Source: a virus. From it: a stretch of 22,889 nucleotides of DNA. Both the position numbers and the translations under genes were made by a program. The stretch covers positions 1 through 22,889 of the IMG/VR virus record IMGVR_UViG_3300038465_000151. One strand, 5' to 3'. Shown one piece after another: positions 1-6,888 of this stretch; positions within the stretch are counted from its first letter, which is position 1; each line of letters opens with the position of its first letter. Under the pieces are notes generated by a model. That model saw only the letters and a list, made by a program, of their open reading frames with translations. It made no database searches and was not told where the DNA came from.

Positions 1-1437
1 CTGCGGAAAGGATCGGCTGATGGCCTGCCGATCGGTCCGCAGCTTATCCGATGCCTTCACCATCTCTTCGTCGCTGCTGATCTCCGGACCGCCGGGTATA
101 TGGTTCATAAACCAGGCCGTTTCGGGATCGTCGATATTGACCCCATAATTTTGGAATGCCTGGGTCAGATTGCGGCGCTGCCGTGCCTTCTCCAGCCACT
201 CCTGCTGATCCTTCTGGACGTTCTCTACCAGGCTGGTCAGGCCGGGAAAACGCTCTTCGATCTCCGCGCCCTGCCGCTGCCCTCGGACCGCCCGCGGACC
301 ATTGACCAGGGCGTTGCGCTGCTCCATGATGGTCATGTCGGCATGATCGTGCCGAGCATCGTTGATGCCACGATACAGCGGATTGCCGATGATCCGCCGT
401 CCCTCGGTTTCCAGCTGCGCCGCGCTGGTTCCGGGAATGCCGCCCCGGTCGATATCAGGATTGTACTGCCCGCCAAAGCGGCCGCGGGTCGACTGAAAGC
501 CCGTCGCCTCCATGGCCTCTGCTTCGTCGTACCTCCCCTGCTCCTGCAGGCTGCTGATCTGCCGCCGCCAGGCATCCTTTTCCTGATAGATCCGGGTCTT
601 GCCCCGGCCGGTCTGTGCGTTGCGCGCCGCAACGGCGGCCGGCGTGGCCCATTCCTCTACCGACTTGGCATTGATCAGCCGGCTTGCCACTTCCGCCGGG
701 CTGCCGTCCAGCAGCCCATAGTTGTCTTCTGGGTGGCGGAGATTGTGATGGCTGAATTTCGCCAGCGAGGCTGCGGCATCGGCTGCCGTATCGAATTTCC
801 CGTGCCCGCTGATTTCGACGAAGGCGGCTGCCTTGACCGAATTCGTAATCTCGGCATCGGTCATGCCCGACTGCTTGCCCTTCAGCACGGCATAATTGAC
901 CCGCTCGACATCGATGCCCGTATGCTTGGACAGTTCGGCGGCCATCAGCAGTGCATTGCCGCCCTGACCCAGCATGGCGCCCAGCTGGCTGCCATTTTTA
1001 TTCAGATAGGCGGCCCCGCCCTCTCCCTGTCGGTTCCGCGCTCCGCCGATGACGTCATGCGCGCGAAGCATCGCGTCGCCCAGGCTCTTTATCTCTTCGA
1101 TGGCGCCACCGAATACCTGCTTGGATGTCTCGCCGAGGAAATTAAACGCTTCCTTGATACCCTCGACGGCAAACAGGATCGGGCCGAATTCCGACACCAT
1201 GTCGCGCATCAGATGGCCGATCTCCGGCGCGCTGCGCCGCAGTTCTCCGCCCAGTTCCTTAAACTTATGCATGGCCCGCTCGGTATTTTCGCCGGTCTGC
1301 TGCAGGCTCTGCACCATTTCCTTCTGGCCCTGGACGTGCTGCTGTGCGCCCTGGTAGGATTGCGTCACGGCTCCGTGGAAGTCCCTCAGCTTCCGGGTCG
1401 ATTCCTCGACTCCGGGAGTGATAACGGGGAGCTCCAT
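1..1437 (-). CDS. Probable tail tape measure protein (N-terminal 479 codons; runs off left edge)
   Basis: Translating the minus strand from ATG 1437 gives 479 codons with no stop to base 1, so the 3' end lies outside the window. The product is helix-rich, with Gln/Glu/Lys-rich heptad-like stretches (about residues 20-60 and 330-400) and a small hydrophobic segment near 85-95 (GPILFAVEGI). In siphophages the long gene following the tail tube and chaperone genes is the tape measure, which sets tail length and helps DNA ejection; position, helical character and length fit. No muramidase or peptidase domain shows in this part. An in-frame GTG at 1452 adds five residues and could be the true start; neither start has a strong Shine-Dalgarno. 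A large virion protein of another kind is the main alternative. Confidence 0.72.
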   Translation of the reverse strand, partial: MELPVITPGVEESTRKLRDFHGAVTQSYQGAQQHVQGQKEMVQSLQQTGENTERAMHKFKELGGELRRSAPEIGHLMRDMVSEFGPILFAVEGIKEAFNFLGETSKQVFGGAIEEIKSLGDAMLRAHDVIGGARNRQGEGGAAYLNKNGSQLGAMLGQGGNALLMAAELSKHTGIDVERVNYAVLKGKQSGMTDAEITNSVKAAAFVEISGHGKFDTAADAAASLAKFSHHNLRHPEDNYGLLDGSPAEVASRLINAKSVEEWATPAAVAARNAQTGRGKTRIYQEKDAWRRQISSLQEQGRYDEAEAMEATGFQSTRGRFGGQYNPDIDRGGIPGTSAAQLETEGRRIIGNPLYRGINDARHDHADMTIMEQRNALVNGPRAVRGQRQGAEIEERFPGLTSLVENVQKDQQEWLEKARQRRNLTQAFQNYGVNIDDPETAWFMNHIPGGPEISSDEEMVKASDKLRTDRQAISRSFPQ

Positions 1438-1500
1438 CGGCTGGTCAACCACGGGGCACCATTCTCAGCGGCGCTCGGCCGCTACTGATCGCCCACATGG

Positions 1501-2178
1501 CTAGGCGATCGATTTCGCAGGGTGTAAGGGGGAGGTCGGCATAGCCGGCTGCGACGAGGGAGAACTGCCTCCATCGTCGCTGCAGGCTTTTGGGTCGCAG
1601 CCCCATATCTTTTCCATACATCGCATCATGTCCAGATCCGATAGGCAGATCAGATCGCTGGCCAGCTCATGGGTCAGATGGTAGCACTGGCTGATGCATG
1701 CATACAGGGTGGCCAGCAGATCGACCATCCGGCAGTCGTACTGGATTCGCATCCGGCCCGCGTCATCGATCACCCGGCAGTCTGCCCATAGCTGCAGGGC
1801 CATCAGGGCCCACTTGCTCACATGGGTCCCGTAGCCACCGCCGCCTGGCGTGAAGATCGCGCGCCGCGGGCTGCGCTTTACAAGCGGAAGTAGCAGCGTC
1901 GAGCCATCCTCCAGACTGATCGGCTCAGATTCTGGCCGATCCTTGCGTACCAGCGTCGCCAATGGTGGCAGGTCCGTCGGGTTCGGTGCATAGCCCCAGC
2001 CCTCCTGGGTCGTGCGCGTGATCTTGGCCAGCGCCTTGTCCCATCCGACCTGACTGACGATGCTGCCCCCCTTCCCATCGTTGAGCATCCGCCAGCCACC
2101 CATGCCGCTGAGGCGGGAGGTCTTGACGAAGGTCGGCGCCTCACTGAAGGGCACGCTGGGGAGGTAGTAGCCGATCAT
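1501..2178 (-). CDS. Putative tail assembly chaperone or minor tail protein, 225 aa
   Basis: I do not recognise this family. The start is ATG 2178 (MIGYYLPSVPF), seven bases after the tail-tube stop; a longer reading from 2238 would overlap that gene. The N-terminal half is soluble and rich in Gly and Pro. Residues about 150-200 hold a cysteine-rich helical part (LYACISQCYHLTHELASD and following), and the tail is Ser/Pro-rich. It lies between the tube and tape-measure genes, where siphophages normally keep their tail assembly chaperones, so that role is inferred from position only. A classical chaperone frameshift pair is not convincing: the next reading frame downstream is closed by TAG at 1501 and then by an in-frame TGA near 1465. 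Confidence 0.6.
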   Translation of the reverse strand: MIGYYLPSVPFSEAPTFVKTSRLSGMGGWRMLNDGKGGSIVSQVGWDKALAKITRTTQEGWGYAPNPTDLPPLATLVRKDRPESEPISLEDGSTLLLPLVKRSPRRAIFTPGGGGYGTHVSKWALMALQLWADCRVIDDAGRMRIQYDCRMVDLLATLYACISQCYHLTHELASDLICLSDLDMMRCMEKIWGCDPKACSDDGGSSPSSQPAMPTSPLHPAKSIA

Positions 2179-2185
2179 GGCCGGC

Positions 2186-2632
2186 TCAGGTAATGATCTC
2201 TTCGAGCAACGTCTGATCACCGTTGCCGTCGTAGACATCGAAGGTCAGATTGATCGTCGGATTGCCTTCGTTACTAAATCCCTCGCTGATGCTCTCCAGA
2301 TAGGCCGATCCGGTGCTGGCCGCAGCCGGGATGTTGAGCGTTGCATTACCACCGCCCACATCGCCGCTGCCCGCTGCCTGCTGGACGATTGGGAAGCTGA
2401 GCTTACCGATCATGGCTGGCTGCAGCGCCATATAGTTGCCATTTTGCTGCATCGTGACCGTGACGGTGCGGGTGAAGGCCTCGCCGTAGATCATGTTATA
2501 GGCCAGGCTGCCATCTGCGCGGGTGCGGCTCTTGCTCGCGCCCTTCTGGACCTTGACCTCCAGCAGGCTGGTCAGCGGGATGGCTCCGAAGACGCCAGTA
2601 GTCGTCTTGTAGATGATTCCGGGGGCGGGCAT
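2186..2632 (-). CDS. Tail tube-like (major tail) protein, 148 aa
   Basis: This small beta-rich protein probably polymerises into the tail tube. It starts at ATG 2632 behind a good AGGAG. The sequence alternates short strands, with a Gly-rich loop near residues 88-95 and a C-terminal run (NPTINLTFDVYDGNGD) typical of a compact beta-sandwich. It has no signal peptide, membrane segment or cysteine. Length and location, just after the tail completion gene and just before the chaperone and tape-measure slots, match siphophage major tail proteins. A 96-base leader separates it from the gene upstream, the longest gap in the window, which fits a highly expressed structural gene. The family assignment rests on context and fold appearance, not on a diagnostic motif. 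Confidence 0.62.
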   Translation of the reverse strand: MPAPGIIYKTTTGVFGAIPLTSLLEVKVQKGASKSRTRADGSLAYNMIYGEAFTRTVTVTMQQNGNYMALQPAMIGKLSFPIVQQAAGSGDVGGGNATLNIPAAASTGSAYLESISEGFSNEGNPTINLTFDVYDGNGDQTLLEEIIT

Positions 2633-2720
2633 GGCGGTCGCTCCTGGGCCGGATTAAGGGCCAAAGGGGGCAGGGTGGATGCGGGCATGATGGCAAGTTT
2701 CCGATCGGACGCAACCTGGC

Positions 2721-2740
2721 TCAGATGCTCAGATGCTCAG
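2721..2740. repeat. 8-bp tandem duplication at the end of the tail completion gene
   Basis: The unit tcagatgc occurs twice in a row and is followed by a partial third copy (tcag). On the minus strand the stop codon TGA of the tail completion gene (2731-2729) lies within the second copy, so the duplication extends the non-coding leader of the tail tube gene. It looks like a slippage duplication. Confidence 0.9.
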
Positions 2741-3295
2741 CCCAAAGCTAACCCGGCCTTCGCCGATCGCCTGGTTGATGAAATTCTGTCCGACCTGCCG
2801 GACGTCGGCCAGGTCCTCGTCGTTGGGCTTGAGAAAATTTCGCTGGGGCGGCCGGCCCGGCTTCGTGCCGCCGCTAACATGCCAGTGTGCGTAGTCGGGC
2901 ACCAGCCAGCGGATCAGTACCGACTCCGGCCCGGTCCGTTCGATGAATGCCGTAGTCAGGATCGCATTGCGCAGGGCACCGCTGCGGACAAGGACCGGCA
3001 GGGTGCCGGCCCCCAGGCTGACCGCCGCGCGGGTCGTCACCCAGCCCTTCCGGCTCGCCGCTTCGTTCGATGCCTTGCCGCCCCCCAGCCGACCCAGCAG
3101 GGTCGCGGCCGACAGTTCGGGCCAGCCGTAGCGGGCTACGTTGTCGGCCATGAAATGGCGGTCGATGATCGGCCGGGCCCGCCACTTGGTCGTCGCGTAG
3201 GCCTCGGCGCAGACGGTCGGCAGCGCCTCCAGGGCCTTCATCGCGCCTTCGATGCGGCTCAGGGCTTGCCGCCATCCCTTCAGTTCATCGGACAT
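2729..3295 (-). CDS. Tail completion / virion morphogenesis protein (Phage_tail_S or HK97 gp10-like), 188 aa
   Basis: This protein probably joins or completes the tail at the head-proximal end. ATG 3295 (MSDELKGWRQ) is chosen because it overlaps the preceding stop by 11 bases; a longer reading from 3325 adds a cysteine-rich stretch that looks untranslated. The N-terminal helix is followed by a Trp/Pro-rich middle (GWPELSAATL, residues 57-66), the hallmark LVRSGALRNAI (102-112), and a Gly/Pro loop ending in PPQRNFLKPNDED (149-161). This pattern, an 'R-x-G-x-L-R' helix followed by a 'PxRxFL' loop, is typical of Mu gpG/P2 S-type and HK97 gp10-type proteins. It sits directly before the tail-tube gene, as expected. 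Which of the two families it belongs to is not settled. Confidence 0.78.
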   Translation of the reverse strand: MSDELKGWRQALSRIEGAMKALEALPTVCAEAYATTKWRARPIIDRHFMADNVARYGWPELSAATLLGRLGGGKASNEAASRKGWVTTRAAVSLGAGTLPVLVRSGALRNAILTTAFIERTGPESVLIRWLVPDYAHWHVSGGTKPGRPPQRNFLKPNDEDLADVRQVGQNFINQAIGEGRVSFGLSI

Positions 3296-3794
3296 CGGGA
3301 TCTGCCTGCAGCAGCATCCGCGCATATTCGCGCGCGTCCTGCGTGCTGAGTTCGGGCTTGGCCTTCTGGATCATCAGCACCGTCTCGCCCATCTGCTCCA
3401 GACGGGTCAGGTCCCGGGATTTCAGCGATGCCAGGAAGCGTCGCCATCCCTCCAGATTCTCGTCCAGATAGGTCGCATAATGGGCGCCCGTGCTGGCCGC
3501 CTGCTTGTCGCTTACCGGCAGGATACTGGCCGCCTGGGTCTCGGGCTTGGCCCGGTAGGTGACGAAGCACCGGCAGCCGTAGTCCAGCGGTGGCGCGGGC
3601 GCGTCTGGGTCGCCCGGTGCCCAGACGGTGCCGTCCAGGGCCTCATGCGATGGCCGGACCCGATCGTCCTCCTGGGTATGGAATTCCACCAGCACCTGAT
3701 CGGGGTCCAGCGTGCCTCGGTCGGCCAGGTCGGCCTTGGATTCGTCGGTCAGCTTCTCGGCCGCATTGATCAGGAAGTCGAAATTGATACCCAT
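3285..3794 (-). CDS. MuF-type head morphogenesis protein, C-terminal domain, 169 aa
   Basis: MuF (SPP1 gp7-like) proteins are minor head proteins associated with the portal and needed for assembly or DNA ejection. The signature is clear: DDRVRPSHEALDG at residues 43-55, followed by a short acidic/Pro loop and CRC at 74-76. The usual N-terminal helical region of 150-250 residues is absent here. ATG 3794 overlaps the stop of the upstream gene by one base (TGATG), so that gene may supply the missing half. After the motif comes a helical tail (about 100-165). MuF genes normally follow the portal; here the gene lies some 14 kb downstream of it, between connector and tail genes. Confidence 0.8.
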   Translation of the reverse strand: MGINFDFLINAAEKLTDESKADLADRGTLDPDQVLVEFHTQEDDRVRPSHEALDGTVWAPGDPDAPAPPLDYGCRCFVTYRAKPETQAASILPVSDKQAASTGAHYATYLDENLEGWRRFLASLKSRDLTRLEQMGETVLMIQKAKPELSTQDAREYARMLLQADPDVR

Positions 3795-4444
3795 CAGCGC
3801 CCCACACCGGTCAGCGCGCGGGTGATCGTATCGCTCGCCTGCCCGGCGCCGGCCAGGAAGGCCTGACGGGCCTGCTGATCGAGCTTTCCGCCCAGCTGTG
3901 CCGCCACGGTGCCGAGCTGTCCGACTACGGCATCGCCGGCCGTTGTGACGAGGCAGAGACCCAGCGCGCCGCTGATGTCGTATCGCAGCATATTGGTCAG
4001 CCAGACGATCATTTCCGCCTTCGTGTGGCCCATCAGGTTGCAGCGCGCCAGGCCGGTCCGCACATCATCGGTCAGCCGGACGGTCGCCTTCGGGCCACCC
4101 TCCGCCTCGAGGATCTGCGTATCACCCTCGGCCTTGATCGTCCAGCCCAGTTCCAGCCAGCCCTGCATGGCATCGTCCAGCCAGACGGCGAAGCGGCGCA
4201 GATCCTTCTCTATGGCGGCCAGGACGGCACTGTCGACCCGGAGGGCCCGCATCTCCGCCGCGCTGGTCTGCAGACTGTCGGCTGCCCGGATCTTCTGCGC
4301 AATGGTCAGTGCCTTGCGGGCTGCGGCGATGGTCGTGCCGCTGATCGACTGCTCGCCATGATCGCGGGCCGCTGCGCAGATCCGCGCCATGGCCTTATCC
4401 TCGCGGGCGCGCAGCTGGTCGCGCAATTCGGCCGGCGTGGCCAC
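3794..4444 (-). CDS. Helical head protein, possible N-terminal half of a split MuF protein, 216 aa
   Basis: No family is recognised directly. The start is GTG 4444, with GGAG about eight bases upstream and the preceding stop (TAG 4450-4448) just before it. The product is mostly helical: a charged N-terminal helix (ELRDQLRAREDKAMARI), a central Ala-rich region, and a C-terminal stretch (GHTKAEMIVWLTNML and onward, about 140-216) that resembles the helical arm preceding the conserved motif in full-length MuF proteins. Stop and next start share a base (TGATG), so translation is coupled to the MuF motif gene. Together the two make about 385 residues, a normal MuF length. Partner identity is inferred from these facts; an independent head-completion protein is the alternative. 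Confidence 0.55.
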   Translation of the reverse strand: MATPAELRDQLRAREDKAMARICAAARDHGEQSISGTTIAAARKALTIAQKIRAADSLQTSAAEMRALRVDSAVLAAIEKDLRRFAVWLDDAMQGWLELGWTIKAEGDTQILEAEGGPKATVRLTDDVRTGLARCNLMGHTKAEMIVWLTNMLRYDISGALGLCLVTTAGDAVVGQLGTVAAQLGGKLDQQARQAFLAGAGQASDTITRALTGVGR

Positions 4445-4447
4445 GGC

Positions 4448-5281
4448 CTAGCTCCGATAGGCCCGGCGGCTCACGCAATCATTCTCCGTCGTCTTCTCCA
4501 GCGGAGTCCACCAGCGGCATAGCCGCAGCTCGCTGACGATGCGCTCTTGCCTGCCGTACTGCTCCAGCGCATGCTCCCACCGTTTCGCCATCGTGCTGAC
4601 GAAATCCCAGACCTGCATGCCCTGGCTGTAGATCTGCGTACCGAGGATCGCCGAGGCGCCATCTATCAGGCAGGTCGCCAGACTGAGCAGCGACTTGTTG
4701 TTCATCGGATTTACCGCCTTTTGTCCATACGTCGGGTCTGAGAAATTGACATCGAAGCTGACATATACGACCTGATCTTGCGACATTGGCGCCACGGGGC
4801 TGAGGATCTGGCCCGCGCCGGTATTGGTGTCCCAGCTGAATTGGTCGATCTGCAGTTCGAACAGATGATAATTTCCACCCGACCAGGCCGAGTCGTCCCA
4901 GGTTGCCGCGCCCATATATGCCGAATTCGTGCCCCAGCTGGTGCCGACTTCGCTCCGCTTCCGTGGCTCTAATTGGAACATGATCGGCGAGCCGTACCAC
5001 AGCGACATGCTGGCGGGCACGATGGGCAGGAAGGCCGGCGGGATCTGAAAGGCCGTCTGCCCCGTGAAGGCACGGGGCACCACACAGAGCAGCTTCGGAT
5101 TGATCAGTTGGCGGAAGACCTCGGGGCCAAGCGCAGCCTCCAACGCGCTTTCGCACAGATCCATGACGGCTTCGATGGCCTGCAGGCCACCGAATTCTGA
5201 TGGCAACGGCACATATGAGCCGTTGCTGTATCGCCGGATCACGTCCTGCGGTGTGGCACCGAACCAGTTGTAATTGCCCAT
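4448..5281 (-). CDS. Putative head-tail adaptor/connector protein, 277 aa
   Basis: The start at ATG 5281 has AGGG about six bases upstream, and the gene follows its neighbour's stop by nine bases. The N-terminal 60 residues (ATPQDVIRRYSNG, then a helical LQAIEAVMDLCESALEAAL) look like the start of small connector proteins of the gp6/DUF1320 type, where a short 'x-D-x-I-x-RY' segment leads into helices. The remaining 200 residues are Trp/Tyr/Ser-rich and probably beta, with no signal peptide or membrane segment. It is the first gene of the connector-tail block, so a role in sealing the filled head is reasonable. The long C-terminal part has no parallel I can name. Confidence 0.5.
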   Translation of the reverse strand: MGNYNWFGATPQDVIRRYSNGSYVPLPSEFGGLQAIEAVMDLCESALEAALGPEVFRQLINPKLLCVVPRAFTGQTAFQIPPAFLPIVPASMSLWYGSPIMFQLEPRKRSEVGTSWGTNSAYMGAATWDDSAWSGGNYHLFELQIDQFSWDTNTGAGQILSPVAPMSQDQVVYVSFDVNFSDPTYGQKAVNPMNNKSLLSLATCLIDGASAILGTQIYSQGMQVWDFVSTMAKRWEHALEQYGRQERIVSELRLCRWWTPLEKTTENDCVSRRAYRS

Positions 5282-5290
5282 CAGAGCCCT

Positions 5291-6190
5291 TTACGGGGCA
5301 GGGGGTGCGGTCGTTGAGGAAGGCGCCCCGGGCGCGGCAGGCACCGCCTTGACGGGTGCGCCCGGGGCAGAGGGAGCCTGGATGGTCGCGGTCTGGATCG
5401 CCTGCAGGAAGACCGGCATATCGGCCTGCACGGCCTTGATGGCATCCTGGCTGGCGGCTGGCAGCTGCGCCACCGCAGTGGCGATCGCCGCGCCGACGAT
5501 CGGATTCGCGGCCGCCTGATTGAGCTTCGACAGCAGCCCGGTCAGCGCCTGTGTGTGGGCCTCGGATTCCGCATCCTCAGCCAATCCGGCCCGGCTGGTC
5601 AGCAGCCAGTAGATCCCATCGACCACATGGTCGAACAGGGCAATCGCGTTGCCGATCGCCGGACTGCGCCTGGCCAGCGCCGGCTGCACGGTCTTGCCAA
5701 GCGCCAGCAGGACGCCCAGGCCGGTGATGATCCACGGCAGCGCGGTCAGCAGGACGGCCTGCAGATGCGCGATCCATGACAGGCTAGACTCGGCCCGGAT
5801 CGGCGCATCATCGCACCATGCCGCATCGCCGAGGAGGCAGAGAAGCGCAAGGACGGGTAGCTTGGCCAGTGCGGGCGCGATGGCCTGTTGGACCAGGCCG
5901 ACACCGGCCACTGCGGTCGCATTCGCATCCGCCGCCTGCGCGGCCGGGAGTGAGCGCAGTTCAGCGGCGAGCAGCGCGGCCGCGGCGGCTGCCTCGGGGC
6001 TCAGCGCCGGACTGACCGCCGCCGCACCGGCTGCCGCCAACCCAGGGATGACGCCAGCGGCCAGATTCTCCAGACTGCCGATCAGCAGCTGGAGCTCGGA
6101 CGGTGCGGCGCTGAGCGCCGCCGCATCGGTGGCGACAGCCTGATCGAGGGCGGAGGGGATGACCGGCGAACCGGCGGCAGGGGTGGTCAT
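5291..6190 (-). CDS. Ala-rich membrane protein of unknown function, 299 aa
   Basis: I do not recognise this protein. The start is ATG 6190, with AGGA six bases upstream and eight bases after the lipoprotein stop. Residues 1-105 are extremely Ala-rich and low-complexity. Two hydrophobic stretches follow: about 111-125 (LPVLALLCLLGDAAW) and about 143-165 (LQAVLLTALPWIITGLGVLL), separated by a short charged segment. Residues 200-270 are amphipathic helix, and the last 30 residues are Pro/Ala-rich and probably disordered. The first hydrophobic stretch resembles a signal sequence placed internally, which hints at a fusion or a missed internal start. It adjoins a lipoprotein and a TM coiled-coil gene, so a holin-like or envelope role is possible. 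No lytic domain is seen. Confidence 0.6.
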   Translation of the reverse strand: MTTPAAGSPVIPSALDQAVATDAAALSAAPSELQLLIGSLENLAAGVIPGLAAAGAAAVSPALSPEAAAAAALLAAELRSLPAAQAADANATAVAGVGLVQQAIAPALAKLPVLALLCLLGDAAWCDDAPIRAESSLSWIAHLQAVLLTALPWIITGLGVLLALGKTVQPALARRSPAIGNAIALFDHVVDGIYWLLTSRAGLAEDAESEAHTQALTGLLSKLNQAAANPIVGAAIATAVAQLPAASQDAIKAVQADMPVFLQAIQTATIQAPSAPGAPVKAVPAAPGAPSSTTAPPAP

Positions 6191-6198
6191 GGCTGATC

Positions 6199-6447
6199 CT
6201 ATGGGCTCGGGGTGGCGGGGGTGATCGGCACGGGTGAGCCGGCCGGATGAAGCGGCACACCGATCTGCGCGCTGGCGCTCTCAAACGCGATGCAGAGCGC
6301 AGTCTGCGTCGGGCCGGCCGGGACCTCATGCAGGGCCACCTGTTCGCCATCGGCCAACAGCTTGCCGGTCTGGGTCTGGGTCGGCGCGCTGATGACCTGG
6401 CAGCCGGTCAGGGCGAAGCCGCAAAGGATCAGGATGGAAAGGCGCAT
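6199..6447 (-). CDS. Small lipoprotein, possible outer spanin (Rz1-like), 82 aa
   Basis: The N-terminus is a textbook lipoprotein signal: positively charged MR, a hydrophobic core, and the lipobox LTGC with the acylated Cys at residue 16. The mature part is about 67 residues, with a Pro-rich C-terminal end (PLHPAGSPVPITPATP). The start ATG 6447 has AGGA seven bases upstream that overlaps the stop of the preceding gene (TAA then GGA). Coming directly after a one-TM coiled-coil protein, it has the arrangement of separate i-spanin/o-spanin genes, whose products link the two membranes during lysis of Gram-negative hosts. The spanin role is inferred; no endolysin is in the window, and a lipoprotein for exclusion or surface change is also possible. 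Confidence 0.7.
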   Translation of the reverse strand: MRLSILILCGFALTGCQVISAPTQTQTGKLLADGEQVALHEVPAGPTQTALCIAFESASAQIGVPLHPAGSPVPITPATPSP

Positions 6448-6456
6448 CGTGTGTCC

Positions 6457-6870
6457 TTAGGCGGTATGCGTTTGGAACGAGCCGCCGACATTCGGCAGCG
6501 GTGTGCGGTGAGCATGCGGAGGCGTGGCGTCAAAACAAGGGCGCTCGCGCATGACCGACACGATTTGCGAACAGGCCCGCTCCAACGATTCGTTGGACTT
6601 CGTATTGGCATTCAACGCCACACTGTTGCGCTCCAGCACGATGGCGATGCGGGCCGTCTGATTCTTCGATTCGCGCGTGCTCTCTTCGCGCTGGTCGTGA
6701 CATCGCTTCAGTTCTTCGATGATCCGGCGCTTATCGTCCTTTTCCTCGCGCATCGCCTTCAGCATCTGCCGGACATACCAGCGCACCAGGAAGGCGATCA
6801 GGGCAAGCAAAACCCCGGAGAATCCCAGGGCTTTATACATTGCCGGCAGGGCGTCGAGCCATTCGGACAT
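6457..6870 (-). CDS. One-TM coiled-coil protein: inner spanin or BhlA-like holin candidate, 137 aa
   Basis: There is one N-terminal transmembrane segment (about residues 15-33, ALGFSGVLLALIAFLVRWY). A highly charged helix of about 70 residues follows (KAMREEKDDKRRIIEELKRC onward) with heptad character, and then a Pro/His-rich end. The Arg/Lys just after the membrane segment suggests the coiled coil may stay cytoplasmic, as in BhlA/XhlA-type holins; an inner spanin would need it in the periplasm. The lipoprotein gene immediately downstream favours the spanin reading, so the two options remain open. Start ATG 6870 has GGAGAG about ten bases upstream. It follows fibre 2 by 18 bases, a common place for lysis genes in phages. 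Confidence 0.65.
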   Translation of the reverse strand: MSEWLDALPAMYKALGFSGVLLALIAFLVRWYVRQMLKAMREEKDDKRRIIEELKRCHDQREESTRESKNQTARIAIVLERNSVALNANTKSNESLERACSQIVSVMRERPCFDATPPHAHRTPLPNVGGSFQTHTA

Positions 6871-6888
6871 GACAGATACTCTCCGATC

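Noticed and set aside
100-1488. A 462-codon open frame on the plus strand
   Set aside because: It lies wholly antisense to the tape-measure reading frame, which is open through the window edge and fits the operon. The plus-strand product is Leu/Arg/Gly-rich without domain features, as expected of an antisense frame in GC-rich DNA.
1445-1498. A 17-codon open frame just after the chaperone-like gene
   Set aside because: It is too short, lacks a ribosome site and similarity, and overlaps the likely tape-measure start.
2065-2071. Run G-GGG-GGC in the chaperone-like gene as a possible -1 frameshift site
   Set aside because: It lies near the start of the gene rather than its end, and the shifted frame does not lead into a useful downstream product.
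2177-3349. A 390-codon plus-strand open frame
   Set aside because: It covers two well-supported minus-strand tail genes and the gap between them; no plausible domain or ribosome site is seen.
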